A DNA stretch of 64,000 nucleotides, from the NCBI RefSeq assembly GCF_910591885.1, contig NC_063281.1:5676700-5740699 (forward strand). Direction: 5' to 3'. The DNA comes from Bombus terrestris (Eukaryota > Arthropoda > Insecta > Hymenoptera > Apidae). Of this stretch, positions 42,501 through 53,003 are shown one piece after another. The notes beneath the pieces are model-generated. The model was given only the letters and a program-made list of their open reading frames with translations. It ran no database searches and had not been told where the DNA came from. Numbering within the stretch: the stretch's first letter is position 1; each line of letters starts with the position of its first letter. The position numbers and the translations under genes are program-made.

Positions 42501-45500
42501 TTATAACGTATAACGTTATATAGTTTTACGTTATAACGTATAAAGTTATATAGTATTACGTTATAACGTATAACGTTATATACAATTACCATACAACGTG
42601 TAACGTTATATAGTGTATCGTTATAACGTATAACGTTATGTAGCATTGCGTTATAACGTATACCGTTATATAGTATTACGTTATAACCTATAATGTTATA
42701 CACTATTACGATAGAACGTATAACGTTATATAGCATTGCGTTATAACGTGTACCGTTATATAGTATGACGTTATAACGTATAACGTTATATAGTATTACG
42801 TTATAACGTATAACGTTATATAGCATTGCGTTATAGCGTATACCGTTATATAGTATAACGTTATAACGTATAAAGTTATATAGTATTACGTTATAACGTA
42901 TAACGTTATATACAATTACCATACAACGTGTAACGTTATATAGTGTATCGTTATAACGTATAACGTTATATAGCATTGCGTTATAACGTATACCGTTATA
43001 TAGTATTACGTTATGACTTATAACGTTATATAGTATTACGTTATAACGGATAACGTTATATAGTATTACGGTATAACGTATAACGTTATATAGTATTACG
43101 TTATAACGTATAACGTTATATAGTATTACGTTATAACGTATAACGTTATATACAATTACCATACAACGTGCAACGTTATATAGTATTACGTTATAACGTA
43201 TAACGTTATATAGTATTACGTTATATCGTATAACGTTATATACAATTACCATACAACGTGTAACGTTATATAGTGTAACGTTATAACGTATAACGTTATA
43301 TAGCATTGCGTTATAACGTATACCATTATATAGTATGACGTTATAACGGATAACGTTATATAGTATTACGTTATAACGTATAACGTTATATAGCATTGCG
43401 TTATAACGTGTACCGTTATATAGTATGACGTTATAACGTATAACGTTATATAGTATTACGTTATAACGTATAACGTTATATACAATTACCATAGAACGTG
43501 TAACGTTATATAGTATTACGTTATAACGTATAACGTTATATAGTATTACGTTTTATCGTATAACGTTATATACAATTACCATACAACGTGTAACGTTATA
43601 TAGCATTGCGTTATAACGTATACCATTATATAGTATGACGTTATAACGTATAACGTTATATAGTATTACGTTATAACGGATAACGTTATATAGTATTACG
43701 TTATAACGTATAACGTTATATAGTATTACGTTATAACGTATAACGTTATATACTATTACCATACAACGTGTAACGTTATATAGTATTACGTTATAACGTA
43801 TAACGTTATATAGTATTACGTTATAACGTATAACGTTATATAGTATTACGTTATAACGTATAAAGTTATATAGTATTACGTTATAACGTATAACGTTATA
43901 TACAATTACCATACAACGTGTAACGTTATATAGTGTATCGTTATAACGTATAACGTTATATAGCATTGCGTTATAACGTATACCGTTATATAGTATTACG
44001 TTATAACCTATAATGTTATACACTATTACGATAGAACGTATAACGTTACATACTATTACTATACAATGTATGGCGTTATATATTGTTACGTTTTAATGTA
44101 TAACGTTATATAGCATTGCGTTATAGCGTATACCGTTATATAGTATAACGTTATAACGTATAAAGTTATATAGTATTACGTTATAACGTATAACGTTATA
44201 TACAATTACCATACAACGTGTAACGTTATATAGTGTATCGTTATAACGTATAACGTTATATAGCATTGCGTTATAACGTATACCGTTATATAGTATTACG
44301 TTATGACTTATAACGTTATATAGTATTACGTTATAACGGATAACGTTATATAGTATTACGGTATAACGTATAACGTTATATAGTATTACGTTATAACGTA
44401 TAACGTTATATAGTATTACGTTATAACGTATAACGTTATATACAATTACCATACAACGTGTAACGTTATATAGTATTACGTTATAACGTATAACGTTATA
44501 TAGTATTACGTTTTATCGTATAACGTTATATACAATTACCATACAACGTGTAACGTTATATAGTGTAACGTTATAACGTATAACGTTATATAGTATGACG
44601 TTATAACGTATAACGTTATATAGTATTACGTTATAAAGGATAACGTTATATAGTATTACGTTATAACGTATAACGTTATATATCATTGCGTTATAACGTG
44701 TACCGTTATATAGTATGACGTTATAACGTATAACGTTATATAGTATTACGTTATAACGTATAACGTTATATACAATTACCATACAACGTGTAACGTTATA
44801 TAGTATTACGTTATAACGTATAACGTTATATAGTATTACGTTTTATCGTATAACGTTATATACAATTACCATACAACGTGTAACGTTATATAGCATTGCG
44901 TTATAACGTATACCATTATATAGTATGACGTTATAACGTATAACGTTATATAGTATTACGTTATAACGGATAACGTTATATAGTATTACGTTATAACGTA
45001 TAACGTTATATAGCATTGCGTTATAACGTGTACCGTTATATAGTATGACGTTATAACGTATAACGTTATATAGTATTACGTTACAACGGATAACGTTATA
45101 TAGTATTACGTTATAACGTATAACGTTATATAGTATTACGTTATAACGTATAACGTTATATACAATTACCATACAACGTGTAACGTTATATAGTATTACG
45201 TTATAACGTATAACGTTATATACAATTACCATACAACGTGTAACGTTATATAGTGTAACGTTATAACGTATAACGTTATATAGCATTGCGTTATAACGTA
45301 TACCGTTATATAGTATTACGTCATAACGGATAACGTTATATAGTATTACGTTATAACGTATAACGTTATATAGTATTACGTTATAACGTATAACGTTATA
45401 TAGTATTACGTTATAACGTATAACGTTATATAGTATTACGTTATAACGTATAAAGTTATATAGTATTACGTTATAACGTATAACGTTATATAGTATTACG

Positions 45501-47108
45501 TTATAACGTATAACGTTATATAGTATTACGTTATAACGTATAACGTTATATAGTATTACGTTATAACGTATAACGTTATATAGTATTACGTTATAACGTA
45601 TAACGTTATATAGTTTTACGTTATAACGTATAAAGTTATATAGTATTACGTTATAACGTATAACGTTATATACAATTACCATACAACGTGTAACGTTATA
45701 TAGTGTATCGTTATAACGTATAACGTTATGTAGCATTGCGTTATAACGTATACCGTTATATAGTATTACGTTATAACCTATAATGTTATACACTATTACG
45801 ATAGAACGTATAACGTTATATAGCATTGCGTTATAACGTGTACCGTTATATAGTATGACGTTATAACGTATAACGTTATATAGTATTACGTTATAACGTA
45901 TAAAGTTATATATTGTTACGTTTTAACGTATAACGTTATATAGCATTGCGTTATAACGTATACCGTTATATAGTATTACGTTATGACTTATAACGTTATA
46001 TAGTATTACGTTATAACGGATAACGTTATATAGTATTACGGTATAACGTATAACGTTATATAGTATTACGTTATAACGTATAACGTTATATAGTATTACG
46101 TTATAACGTATAACGTTATATACAATTACCATACAACGTGTAACGTTATATAGTATTACGTTATAACGTATAACGTTATATAGTATTACGTTTTATCGTA
46201 TAACGTTATATAGTATTACGTTATAACGGATAACGTTATATAGTATTACGTTATAACGTATAACGTTATATAGCATTGCGTTATAACGTGTACCGTTATA
46301 TAGTATGACGTTATAACGTATAACGTTATATAGTATTACGTTACAACGGATAACGTTATATAGTATTACGTTATAACGTATAACGTTATATAGTATTACG
46401 TTATAACGTATAACGTTATATACAATTACCATACAACGTGTAACGTTATATAGTGTAACGTTATAACGTATAACGTTATATAGTATGACGTTATAACGTA
46501 TAACGTTATATAGTATTACGTTATAAAGGATAACGTTATATAGTATTACGTTATAACGTATAACGTTATATATCATTGCGTTATAACGTGTACCGTTATA
46601 TAGTATGACGTTATAACGTATAACGTTATATAGTATTACGTTATAACGTATAACGTTATATACAATTACCATACAACGTGTAACGTTATATAGTATTACG
46701 TTATAACGTATAACGTTATATAGTATTACGTTTTATCGTATAACGTTATATACAATTACCATACAACGTGTAACGTTATATAGCATTGCGTTATAACGTA
46801 TACCATTATATAGTATGACGTTATAACGTATAACGTTATATAGTATTACGTTATAACGGATAACGTTATATAGTATTACGTTATAACGTATAACGTTATA
46901 TAGCATTGCGTTATAACGTGTACCGTTATATAGTATGACGTTATAACGTATAACGTTATATAGTATTACGTTACAACGGATAACGTTATATAGTATTACG
47001 TTATAACGTATAACGTTATATAGTATTACGTTATAACGTATAACGTTATATACAATTACCATACAACGTGTAACGTTATATAGTATTACGTTATAACGTA
47101 TAACGTTA

Positions 47109-47112
47109 TATA
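47109..47112. repeat. Target-site duplication TATA, left copy (gypsy element)
   Basis: TATA immediately precedes the LTR and is repeated at 53000-53003. Satellite copies without the insertion (for example near 42128) read GTTATATACAATTACC, showing the four bases were duplicated on integration. Four-base duplications at TA-rich sites are usual for gypsy-type integrases. Confidence 0.9.
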
Positions 47113-47712
47113 TGTCGGAGATGCAGAGACATCGAGCCTTTCTTTTGGAAGATTTCTCAATACTTGGGCTCGGGGTGACATAACTGGTCGCCGAACGTAG
47201 CCACGGTCACGGGATGAACGAAATGTTTTACAAAGGAGGTTCCAGTGTTAAGGGATACGCTGTATAAACAATCAAGTCTTGATCAGGAGCAATGCTGGTT
47301 TATGTGGAACTGCCTAGTTACGGCGCTTGGGAATTTGTTGATATTCCCGATCGATATGTATTTGATATATGTAACTGTATCTGTCTTTTATTTTGCAATC
47401 TCCTTGGAGAGTTTACTGTCATCGTCTTGGAGTGAGTCTTAGAGAAACCCTGTGCCAGAGTGAACGTGTCAGTGTGCTATCAAAAATATATTAAAACGTA
47501 CAGAAAGTTTCCCGTTGACCGTGGATTCGTTACAGAACCCAAGAATATTATTTAAAGCATTTGTTTACTTATTGTTTGATATCTTAGTTAACCGATAAAC
47601 TAACTTTGTAAAGAAATATAATTTTATGTAAATACAACCTTTATTGAACATCATGATGGCAAATGCTAACGAAGAATCATCTCGCGCTCGAAATCCAAAC
47701 GACAATTCGACA
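47113..47712 (+). repeat. 5' LTR (600 bp)
   Basis: It starts TGTCGGAG and ends TTCGACA, and I see no difference from the 3' LTR at 52400-52999 (offset 5287). It holds a TATAAA at 47263-47268 as the likely core promoter and an ATTAAA at 47490-47495 as a possible poly(A) signal, so R would run from about 47.29 to 47.51 kb and U5 from there to 47712. The last 60 bases are the first 20 codons of gag. A 65-aa frame inside it (47245-47442) is unlikely to be real. Confidence 0.93.
47263..47268 (+). promoter_or_regulatory. TATA box in the 5' LTR
   Basis: TATAAA about 150 bp into the LTR is the best core promoter candidate for the genomic RNA, with a predicted start 25-30 bp downstream. The 3' LTR has the same motif at 52550-52555, which could drive outward transcription into the satellite. 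The assignment rests on the motif and position only. Confidence 0.5.
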
Positions 47713-50700
47713 TCAGAAGTGGGATACGTGCCGTTTATTACTATGCAAGAGCATTTGACTGTCATGCGAGAGTTGATTCAGACGCTAGTGCAAAAACCGA
47801 AAGAAGAACCAAAAAAATTATCGCTTCCGCGCTTTAATCCTGAAATTGCGGGTTCTGACTCAGCTGCATGGTGTGCAGTTGTTAATTTGTATATGAAAGA
47901 GAATCCTTTACAAGGCAGTGCGTTGTTTTCTGCTTTAAGTTGCGCACTGGAAGGATCGGCAGCACAATGGCTTACGCAGGTGCTAGTAGGTAGAGAAGTT
48001 ACCTGGACAAAATTTAAAGACCTTTTTATTGCGCGTTTTGGTGGTAGAGAAACAGCAACTTCGGCGTTAATGAAAATGTCCAACGAAAAACCGCTGAAGG
48101 ATGAAACCTTGGGAGCATTTGGAATTCGTCTTCGCTCTCTCTTGAAAGCGAGGTGGGAAAATTCAACTATGGCTGAGGTGATCAATGCTTCTGTCCTTTT
48201 CCAATTGGCTTCGCAAGATCAACGAATTGAGCGAATAGCACTTACGACTGATATCAAGACAGAGGATCAATTTCTAAGTGAAATGAGAGCATTCTCCTTT
48301 GCGAAGAAGAGGTCAGTGTCTTCGTTGGATAACTCTACTGCGGCTCCTGAAGCAAAACGATATAAGATTTCTGATTTCTACCGAAACAAATGTCATTACT
48401 GTGGTAACTACGGTCATAAAGTAGTGGATTGTCAGAGAAGAATAAAATTTGGAAAGCAGAAAAACATACAGAACTCAGAGGAAAGGCGATCAGCTACATC
48501 ATCAAAAGTGACATGCTTTAAGTGTCGCGAGGAGGGACATATTGCGCCTTATTGTCCGCTGTTGCGGAAGGGGAAAAATAACAGTAGTACACCAAAGGGT
48601 AGCAATGATTATAATAATGAGCGTCGGGTCGACTTCTGTGTTACGGAAACTTCAATGGGTAGATTAACTCATCTGGGTGAGTCGTTTCCATTTTATTTTG
48701 ATTCTGGAGCAGAGTGTTCGCTGATTAAAGAATCTGTGGCTTTGAAATTTTCCGGTAAAAGAGAGACGAATGTAGTAGTGATGCGAGGAATAGGAAATAC
48801 TACCATTAAGAGTACTTTACAAATTTTGTCTGTTGTGTGTATTAACGAATTTACGTTGGAGATAGTTTTCCATGTCCTTGCTGATAAATATTTAAAATAT
48901 GACATAATGATTGGTCGTGAAATTTTGAGCCGGGGTTTTGATATAAAAATCACTCAAAATAGTGTTGCTATTAGTAGAACAAAAGTAATTAATGTGTGTA
49001 ATAAAGACACTAAAAATGAGATTAATATTAATGATGTTGATACTGAAGTTATAGGAGAAGATAAAAGCCGATTAATTTCTGTTCTTGAAAAATTTAAAGA
49101 TTCATTTATTACGGGTTTTCCTCGTGTTCGTGTGAATACGGGCCAAATGGAGATACGATTGATTGATCCTAATGTCACAGTACAAAGAAGTCCTTATAGA
49201 CTTAGTGAGGAAGAGCGTAGGCTTGTTCGTGAAAGAATAAACAAATTAATGGAAGCAGAAATTATTCGGCCCAGTAATTCTCCTTTTGCCAGCCCTATAT
49301 TACTTGTTAAAAAGAAAGATGGCTCAGATAGATTATGTGTAGACTACCGGGAGTTAAATAAAAATACGGTTGCGGATCGGTATCCTCTACCACTTATTGC
49401 AGATCAGATTGCGAGATTGAGACAGGCTAAATACTTTATAAGTCTGGATATGGCTAGTGGTTTCCACCAAATCCCTATTCATCCTAATTCGACAGAATTT
49501 ACAGCGTTTGTTACCCCAGATGGACAATACGAGTATGTGACAATGCCGTTTGGGTTGAAAAATGCTCCATCTGTTTTCCAAAGAGCCATTTTCAAAGCTT
49601 TAGGTGAACTTGCTTATTCGTATGTTATTGTATATTTAGACGATGTTTTGATTATTGCTGATACGATAGATCAAGCTTTAAAAAGATTGGATATTGTGTT
49701 GAAAACTCTTGTGGAAGCTGGTTTTTCTTTTAACTTCGGAAAATGCTCTTTCCTTAAAACAACAGTACTCTATTTAGGATATGTAATTCATAACGGGGAG
49801 GTACGCCCCAACCCGGGAAAGATACAAGCTTTGAGTTCTTTACCCCCTCCAACGACAGTCACACAGCTTAGACAGTTCATTGGACTGGCTTCTTACTTCC
49901 GAAAATTTGTTCCAAAATTTTCACAAATAATGAAGCCTTTATATGCACTCACTTCTAGTAATAAGAACATAAATTGGACAGATAGGCACGAAAGCATAAG
50001 ACAAAAGGTAATTTCTATATTGACTGATGCGCCAGTGTTGATTATATTTGATCCAAAATATCCAATAGAGTTACATACTGATGCAAGTATGGATGGATAT
50101 GGGGCTATTCTTATGCAAAAGGTGGAAGGTAAGAACAGAGTAGTAGAATATTTTAGCAAAAGAACTAGCCCTGCGGAATCTAGGTACCATTCATATGAAT
50201 TAGAGACGTTGGCGGTAGTGAACGCTGTTAAGCATTTCCGACACTATTTACACGGACGAGAATTTCTTGTTGTAACAGATTGTAATTCTTTAAAAGCATC
50301 AAGTAAAAAGGTGAATTTAAATGATAGAGTACACAGGTGGTGGGCTTATCTACAAACCTTCAATTTTGACATTGTATATCGAGAAGGTAAACGTATGACT
50401 CACGTAGATTTCTTTTCACGGAACCCCATAGATATAGAACGTATTAAAAATAATAAAATTAAAGAAAAAGAGATTAATTTGACTGAAATTTCTGAAGGAT
50501 GGTTGTTAGTGGAGCAACGTCGTGATCCTCAAATTTTGGAGATTGTAACAAAGTTGCAAAATGACGAACTCACAGAAGACATCGCGAGTACATATGAATT
50601 ACGGTCTGGTACTCTTTATCGTAAGATACAAAGGAAAGGCAAGACTCTCTGTTTACCTATAGTTCCTAGAGGTTTTAGATGGTCCGTTATCAACCATGTG

Positions 50701-51741
50701 CATCAATCAATTATGCACTTAGGTTGGGATAAAACGCTTGAGAAGTTGTACGAGTATTACTGGTTCGAAGGAATGGCGAAATATGTTCGCAAATTCGTAG
50801 AGAACTGTCATGCTTGTCAGGTTTCTAAAGCAAGTTCGGGCAAACCACAAGCCGAACTCCACCCTATACCTAAGACCAGCATACCTTGGAATACGGTGCA
50901 CATGGACATAACGGGTAAGTTGAGTGGAAAAAGTGATTTAAAGGAATATGTCATTGTTTTGATTGATGCTTTTACAAAATTTGTGTATTTATATCATACT
51001 CGTAAAATAGATTCTTCTAATACAGTAAAGGCGCTTAAGTCAGCAATATTTTTATTCGGCAGTCCTTGCCGAGTTATAGCGGATCAGGGTAGATGTTTTA
51101 CTGGTAAAGAATTTCAGGATTTTTGTCAAAGTAAACATATTAAACTTCACTTAATAGCTACCGGTGTTAGTAGGGCCAATGGTCAGGTGGAGCGTGTCAT
51201 GGGAACCTTGAAAAACATGTTTACAACTGTGGAAACGACTGGTCGATCATGGCAAGAGGCGATTGGTGAAATACAATTAGCTTTAAATTGCACCACCAAT
51301 CGTGTGACTAAATCAAGTCCTTTGGAATTACTAATTGGGAAAACAGCAAGACCTTATGGTTTATTGCTTCCCGATGACTTTGTAGAAAAGGAAGTAGATA
51401 TCTCCAATGTAAGACAGCAGGCTATACAAAACATAGAGTCAAACGCTAAATATGATAAGGAAAGATTTGATAGAACTAAGGCTAAAATAGTTAAATTTAA
51501 TCTTGGAGACTTTGTATTACGTAAAAATGAAGAGAGAAATCAAACAAAATTAGATCCTAAGTACAGGGGTCCATTTATAATAGCAGAGATTTTGGAAGGA
51601 GATAGATATATTTTAAAAACGATGGATGGCAAACGGTCGTATAAGTACAGTCATGATAAGTTAAGGAAAATGCCAGATGGTTGTATTCCTGCTGAATTGG
51701 ATGTGTGTAATGATGATATTGGCAACGACAGTGACGATTGA
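47653..51741 (+). CDS. gag-pol: Ty3/gypsy Gag-Pol polyprotein
   Basis: A single 1362-aa frame encodes the whole retrotransposition machinery. I start it at the first in-frame ATG (47653; a TAA lies upstream in frame at 47629), which is inside the 5' LTR; the first ATG beyond the LTR is at 47743. Gag covers about 1-290 and ends in two CCHC knuckles (C237, C240, H245, C250 and C278, C281, H286, C291). The protease has D340 in FDSGAEC. Reverse transcriptase has D589 in LDMASGFHQ and YLDD at 651-654. RNase H has D800, E839 and D866. Integrase has a perfect HHCC finger (H1007, H1012, C1042, C1045) and a D1075, D1134, E1170 triad with the classic 35-residue spacing. The end resembles a GPY/F module, with no chromodomain. 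Gag and Pol are fused without a frameshift, so their ratio must be set in some other way. Confidence 0.95.
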   Translation: MMANANEESSRARNPNDNSTSEVGYVPFITMQEHLTVMRELIQTLVQKPKEEPKKLSLPRFNPEIAGSDSAAWCAVVNLYMKENPLQGSALFSALSCALEGSAAQWLTQVLVGREVTWTKFKDLFIARFGGRETATSALMKMSNEKPLKDETLGAFGIRLRSLLKARWENSTMAEVINASVLFQLASQDQRIERIALTTDIKTEDQFLSEMRAFSFAKKRSVSSLDNSTAAPEAKRYKISDFYRNKCHYCGNYGHKVVDCQRRIKFGKQKNIQNSEERRSATSSKVTCFKCREEGHIAPYCPLLRKGKNNSSTPKGSNDYNNERRVDFCVTETSMGRLTHLGESFPFYFDSGAECSLIKESVALKFSGKRETNVVVMRGIGNTTIKSTLQILSVVCINEFTLEIVFHVLADKYLKYDIMIGREILSRGFDIKITQNSVAISRTKVINVCNKDTKNEININDVDTEVIGEDKSRLISVLEKFKDSFITGFPRVRVNTGQMEIRLIDPNVTVQRSPYRLSEEERRLVRERINKLMEAEIIRPSNSPFASPILLVKKKDGSDRLCVDYRELNKNTVADRYPLPLIADQIARLRQAKYFISLDMASGFHQIPIHPNSTEFTAFVTPDGQYEYVTMPFGLKNAPSVFQRAIFKALGELAYSYVIVYLDDVLIIADTIDQALKRLDIVLKTLVEAGFSFNFGKCSFLKTTVLYLGYVIHNGEVRPNPGKIQALSSLPPPTTVTQLRQFIGLASYFRKFVPKFSQIMKPLYALTSSNKNINWTDRHESIRQKVISILTDAPVLIIFDPKYPIELHTDASMDGYGAILMQKVEGKNRVVEYFSKRTSPAESRYHSYELETLAVVNAVKHFRHYLHGREFLVVTDCNSLKASSKKVNLNDRVHRWWAYLQTFNFDIVYREGKRMTHVDFFSRNPIDIERIKNNKIKEKEINLTEISEGWLLVEQRRDPQILEIVTKLQNDELTEDIASTYELRSGTLYRKIQRKGKTLCLPIVPRGFRWSVINHVHQSIMHLGWDKTLEKLYEYYWFEGMAKYVRKFVENCHACQVSKASSGKPQAELHPIPKTSIPWNTVHMDITGKLSGKSDLKEYVIVLIDAFTKFVYLYHTRKIDSSNTVKALKSAIFLFGSPCRVIADQGRCFTGKEFQDFCQSKHIKLHLIATGVSRANGQVERVMGTLKNMFTTVETTGRSWQEAIGEIQLALNCTTNRVTKSSPLELLIGKTARPYGLLLPDDFVEKEVDISNVRQQAIQNIESNAKYDKERFDRTKAKIVKFNLGDFVLRKNEERNQTKLDPKYRGPFIIAEILEGDRYILKTMDGKRSYKYSHDKLRKMPDGCIPAELDVCNDDIGNDSDD
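47713..47725 (+). other. Primer-binding site, complementary to tRNA-Leu (internal to its 3' end)
   Basis: TCAGAAGTGGGAT directly abuts the 5' LTR. It is complementary to ATCCCACTTCTGA in the 3' arm of animal tRNA-Leu(CAA) as I remember it. A standard site would begin TGG to pair with the terminal CCA; here the last five tRNA bases (CACCA) would not pair. The site is read as Gag codons (Ser-Glu-Val-Gly). The position is certain, while the primer identity rests on recalled tRNA sequence. Confidence 0.65.
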
Positions 51742-51780
51742 GGTACAGTGATTGAGAAGGAATGTTTTGATCATAACATT

Positions 51781-52108
51781 TCACACACGCCCAATGTGGT
51801 GTTGTGAAGTAATTTGGTGTTTCACACACGCCCAATGTGGTGTTGTGAAGTAATTTGGTGTTTCACACACGCCCAATGTGGTGTTGTGAAGTAATTTGGT
51901 GTTTCACACACGCCCAATGTGGTGTTGTGAAGTAATTTGGTGTTTCACACACGCCCAGTGTGGTGTTGTGAAGTAATTTGGTGTTTCACACACGCCCAAT
52001 GTGGTGTTGTGAAGTAATTTGATGTTTCACACACGCCCAATGTGGTGTTGTGAAGTAATTTGGTGTTTCACACACGCCCAGTGTGGTGTTGTGATATAAT
52101 TTGGTATA
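51781..52108 (+). repeat. 41-bp tandem repeat, eight copies
   Basis: Units begin TCACACACGCCCAATGTGG at 51781, 51822, 51863, 51904, 51945, 51986, 52027 and 52068, exactly 41 bp apart. Units five and eight have CCCAGTGTGG, unit six ends AATTTGATG, and the last unit decays at its end. The near-identity of units suggests recent slippage or exchange. A role in RNA stability, packaging or insulation is possible but not shown. Confidence 0.95.
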
Positions 52109-52386
52109 TTCATGTATAAGAGTAGTACTGTGATGTGTTCTGGTGAGAGGTTCAGAAGTCTAATGACTGGAGGATCAGAGGATGCAACTAAATAACAGTT
52201 TTGGAGAAAGACATTGTGATATGACAGATTGTTGTTTATGTTTGTTAACAAATATTTAGTAAGAATCTTTGTTGTTGTGGTGGACCCTTGGCTTATTAGA
52301 ATGTTTTGTTAAATTGTAAAAGATGTTAAATTGGGTCTAATGTTAAGAAAACCGAATATTTTAGATGCACCCGAGGACGGGTGATT

Positions 52387-52399
52387 GTCAGGATGGCCG
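52387..52399 (+). other. tRNA-Leu 5'-end-like 13-mer at the plus-strand priming position
   Basis: GTCAGGATGGCCG ends exactly one base before the 3' LTR begins. It equals positions 1-13 of conserved animal tRNA-Leu (CAA and CAG isoacceptors), as recalled. This is where a polypurine tract that primes plus-strand DNA is expected. The exact abutment to the LTR and the match to the same tRNA as the primer-binding site argue against chance. The function is inferred. Confidence 0.55.
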
Positions 52400-52999
52400 T
52401 GTCGGAGATGCAGAGACATCGAGCCTTTCTTTTGGAAGATTTCTCAATACTTGGGCTCGGGGTGACATAACTGGTCGCCGAACGTAGCCACGGTCACGGG
52501 ATGAACGAAATGTTTTACAAAGGAGGTTCCAGTGTTAAGGGATACGCTGTATAAACAATCAAGTCTTGATCAGGAGCAATGCTGGTTTATGTGGAACTGC
52601 CTAGTTACGGCGCTTGGGAATTTGTTGATATTCCCGATCGATATGTATTTGATATATGTAACTGTATCTGTCTTTTATTTTGCAATCTCCTTGGAGAGTT
52701 TACTGTCATCGTCTTGGAGTGAGTCTTAGAGAAACCCTGTGCCAGAGTGAACGTGTCAGTGTGCTATCAAAAATATATTAAAACGTACAGAAAGTTTCCC
52801 GTTGACCGTGGATTCGTTACAGAACCCAAGAATATTATTTAAAGCATTTGTTTACTTATTGTTTGATATCTTAGTTAACCGATAAACTAACTTTGTAAAG
52901 AAATATAATTTTATGTAAATACAACCTTTATTGAACATCATGATGGCAAATGCTAACGAAGAATCATCTCGCGCTCGAAATCCAAACGACAATTCGACA
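52400..52999 (+). repeat. 3' LTR (600 bp)
   Basis: This is an identical copy of the 5' LTR, ending TTCGACA before the TATA duplication at 53000-53003. It carries TATAAA at 52550-52555 and ATTAAA at 52777-52782. Its last 60 bases are the first 20 gag codons, which here run on into satellite for 15 codons to a TAA at 53045. Confidence 0.95.
52777..52782 (+). terminator. Possible poly(A) signal in the 3' LTR
   Basis: ATTAAA, the commonest variant of AATAAA, lies in the middle of the 3' LTR, downstream of its TATAAA. It would place the RNA end near 52.80 kb and leave the gag start codon in U5. No AATAAA was noticed in the LTR, so this is the best candidate rather than a proven site. Confidence 0.4.
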
Positions 53000-53003
53000 T
53001 ATA
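53000..53003. repeat. Target-site duplication TATA, right copy (gypsy element)
   Basis: TATA follows the 3' LTR and is continued by CAATTACCATAC, the rest of the CAATTACC-type monomer that was split by the insertion. Confidence 0.9.

Larger units (their letters stand above)
31389..47112. repeat. 30-bp satellite array, middle segment
   Basis: The same 30-bp monomer family continues for 15.7 kb between the two retrotransposons. The register is constant except for a single one-base loss near 36087 (GTTATAAATATAACG instead of GTTATAACGTATAACG). The divergent marker cassette occurs about seven times, near 32300, 32740, 33940, 35560, 36820, 37780 and 44050, and is absent from roughly 37.9-44.0 kb and after 44.1 kb, so the right part of this segment is built from a different set of blocks. 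No gene is present. Confidence 0.97.
51742..52399 (+). other. 3' untranslated internal region of the gypsy element
   Basis: These 658 bp run from the gag-pol stop to the 3' LTR. They contain a 41-bp tandem repeat (51781-52108), then about 280 bp with no recognisable gene, and end in the tRNA-Leu-like 13-mer. There is no env frame. No clear polypurine tract borders the LTR; the nearest purine stretch, AGGATGG, is broken by a T. Confidence 0.8.
47113..52999 (+). mobile_element. Full-length Ty3/gypsy LTR retrotransposon
   Basis: A 5887-bp plus-strand element with two identical 600-bp LTRs (TGT...ACA), a TATA target duplication, and one open gag-pol frame ordered Gag, protease, reverse transcriptase, RNase H, integrase, which defines Ty3/gypsy. 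There is no env-like frame and no evident chromodomain. I do not assign a lineage within the family. Intact coding and identical LTRs point to a recent insertion. Paralogous empty sites in the neighbouring array (near 42121) confirm both ends. Unusual points are a gag start codon inside the LTR, a primer-binding site that is part of the gag coding sequence, and a tRNA-Leu-like 13-mer in the position of the polypurine tract. Confidence 0.96.

Noticed and set aside
47245..47442. A 65-codon frame present in both LTRs (again at 52532-52729)
   Set aside because: It lies across the promoter and R regions, has no known domain and is too short to support.
47522..47535. An alternative LTR end at GTGGATTCGTTACA
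   Set aside because: The terminal repeat continues to 47712 and 52999, where the target duplication and the empty sites place the border.
52387..52399. A complete tRNA-Leu gene at the 3' LTR border
   Set aside because: Only the first 13 bases are present; the sequence then becomes the LTR, with no anticodon arm.
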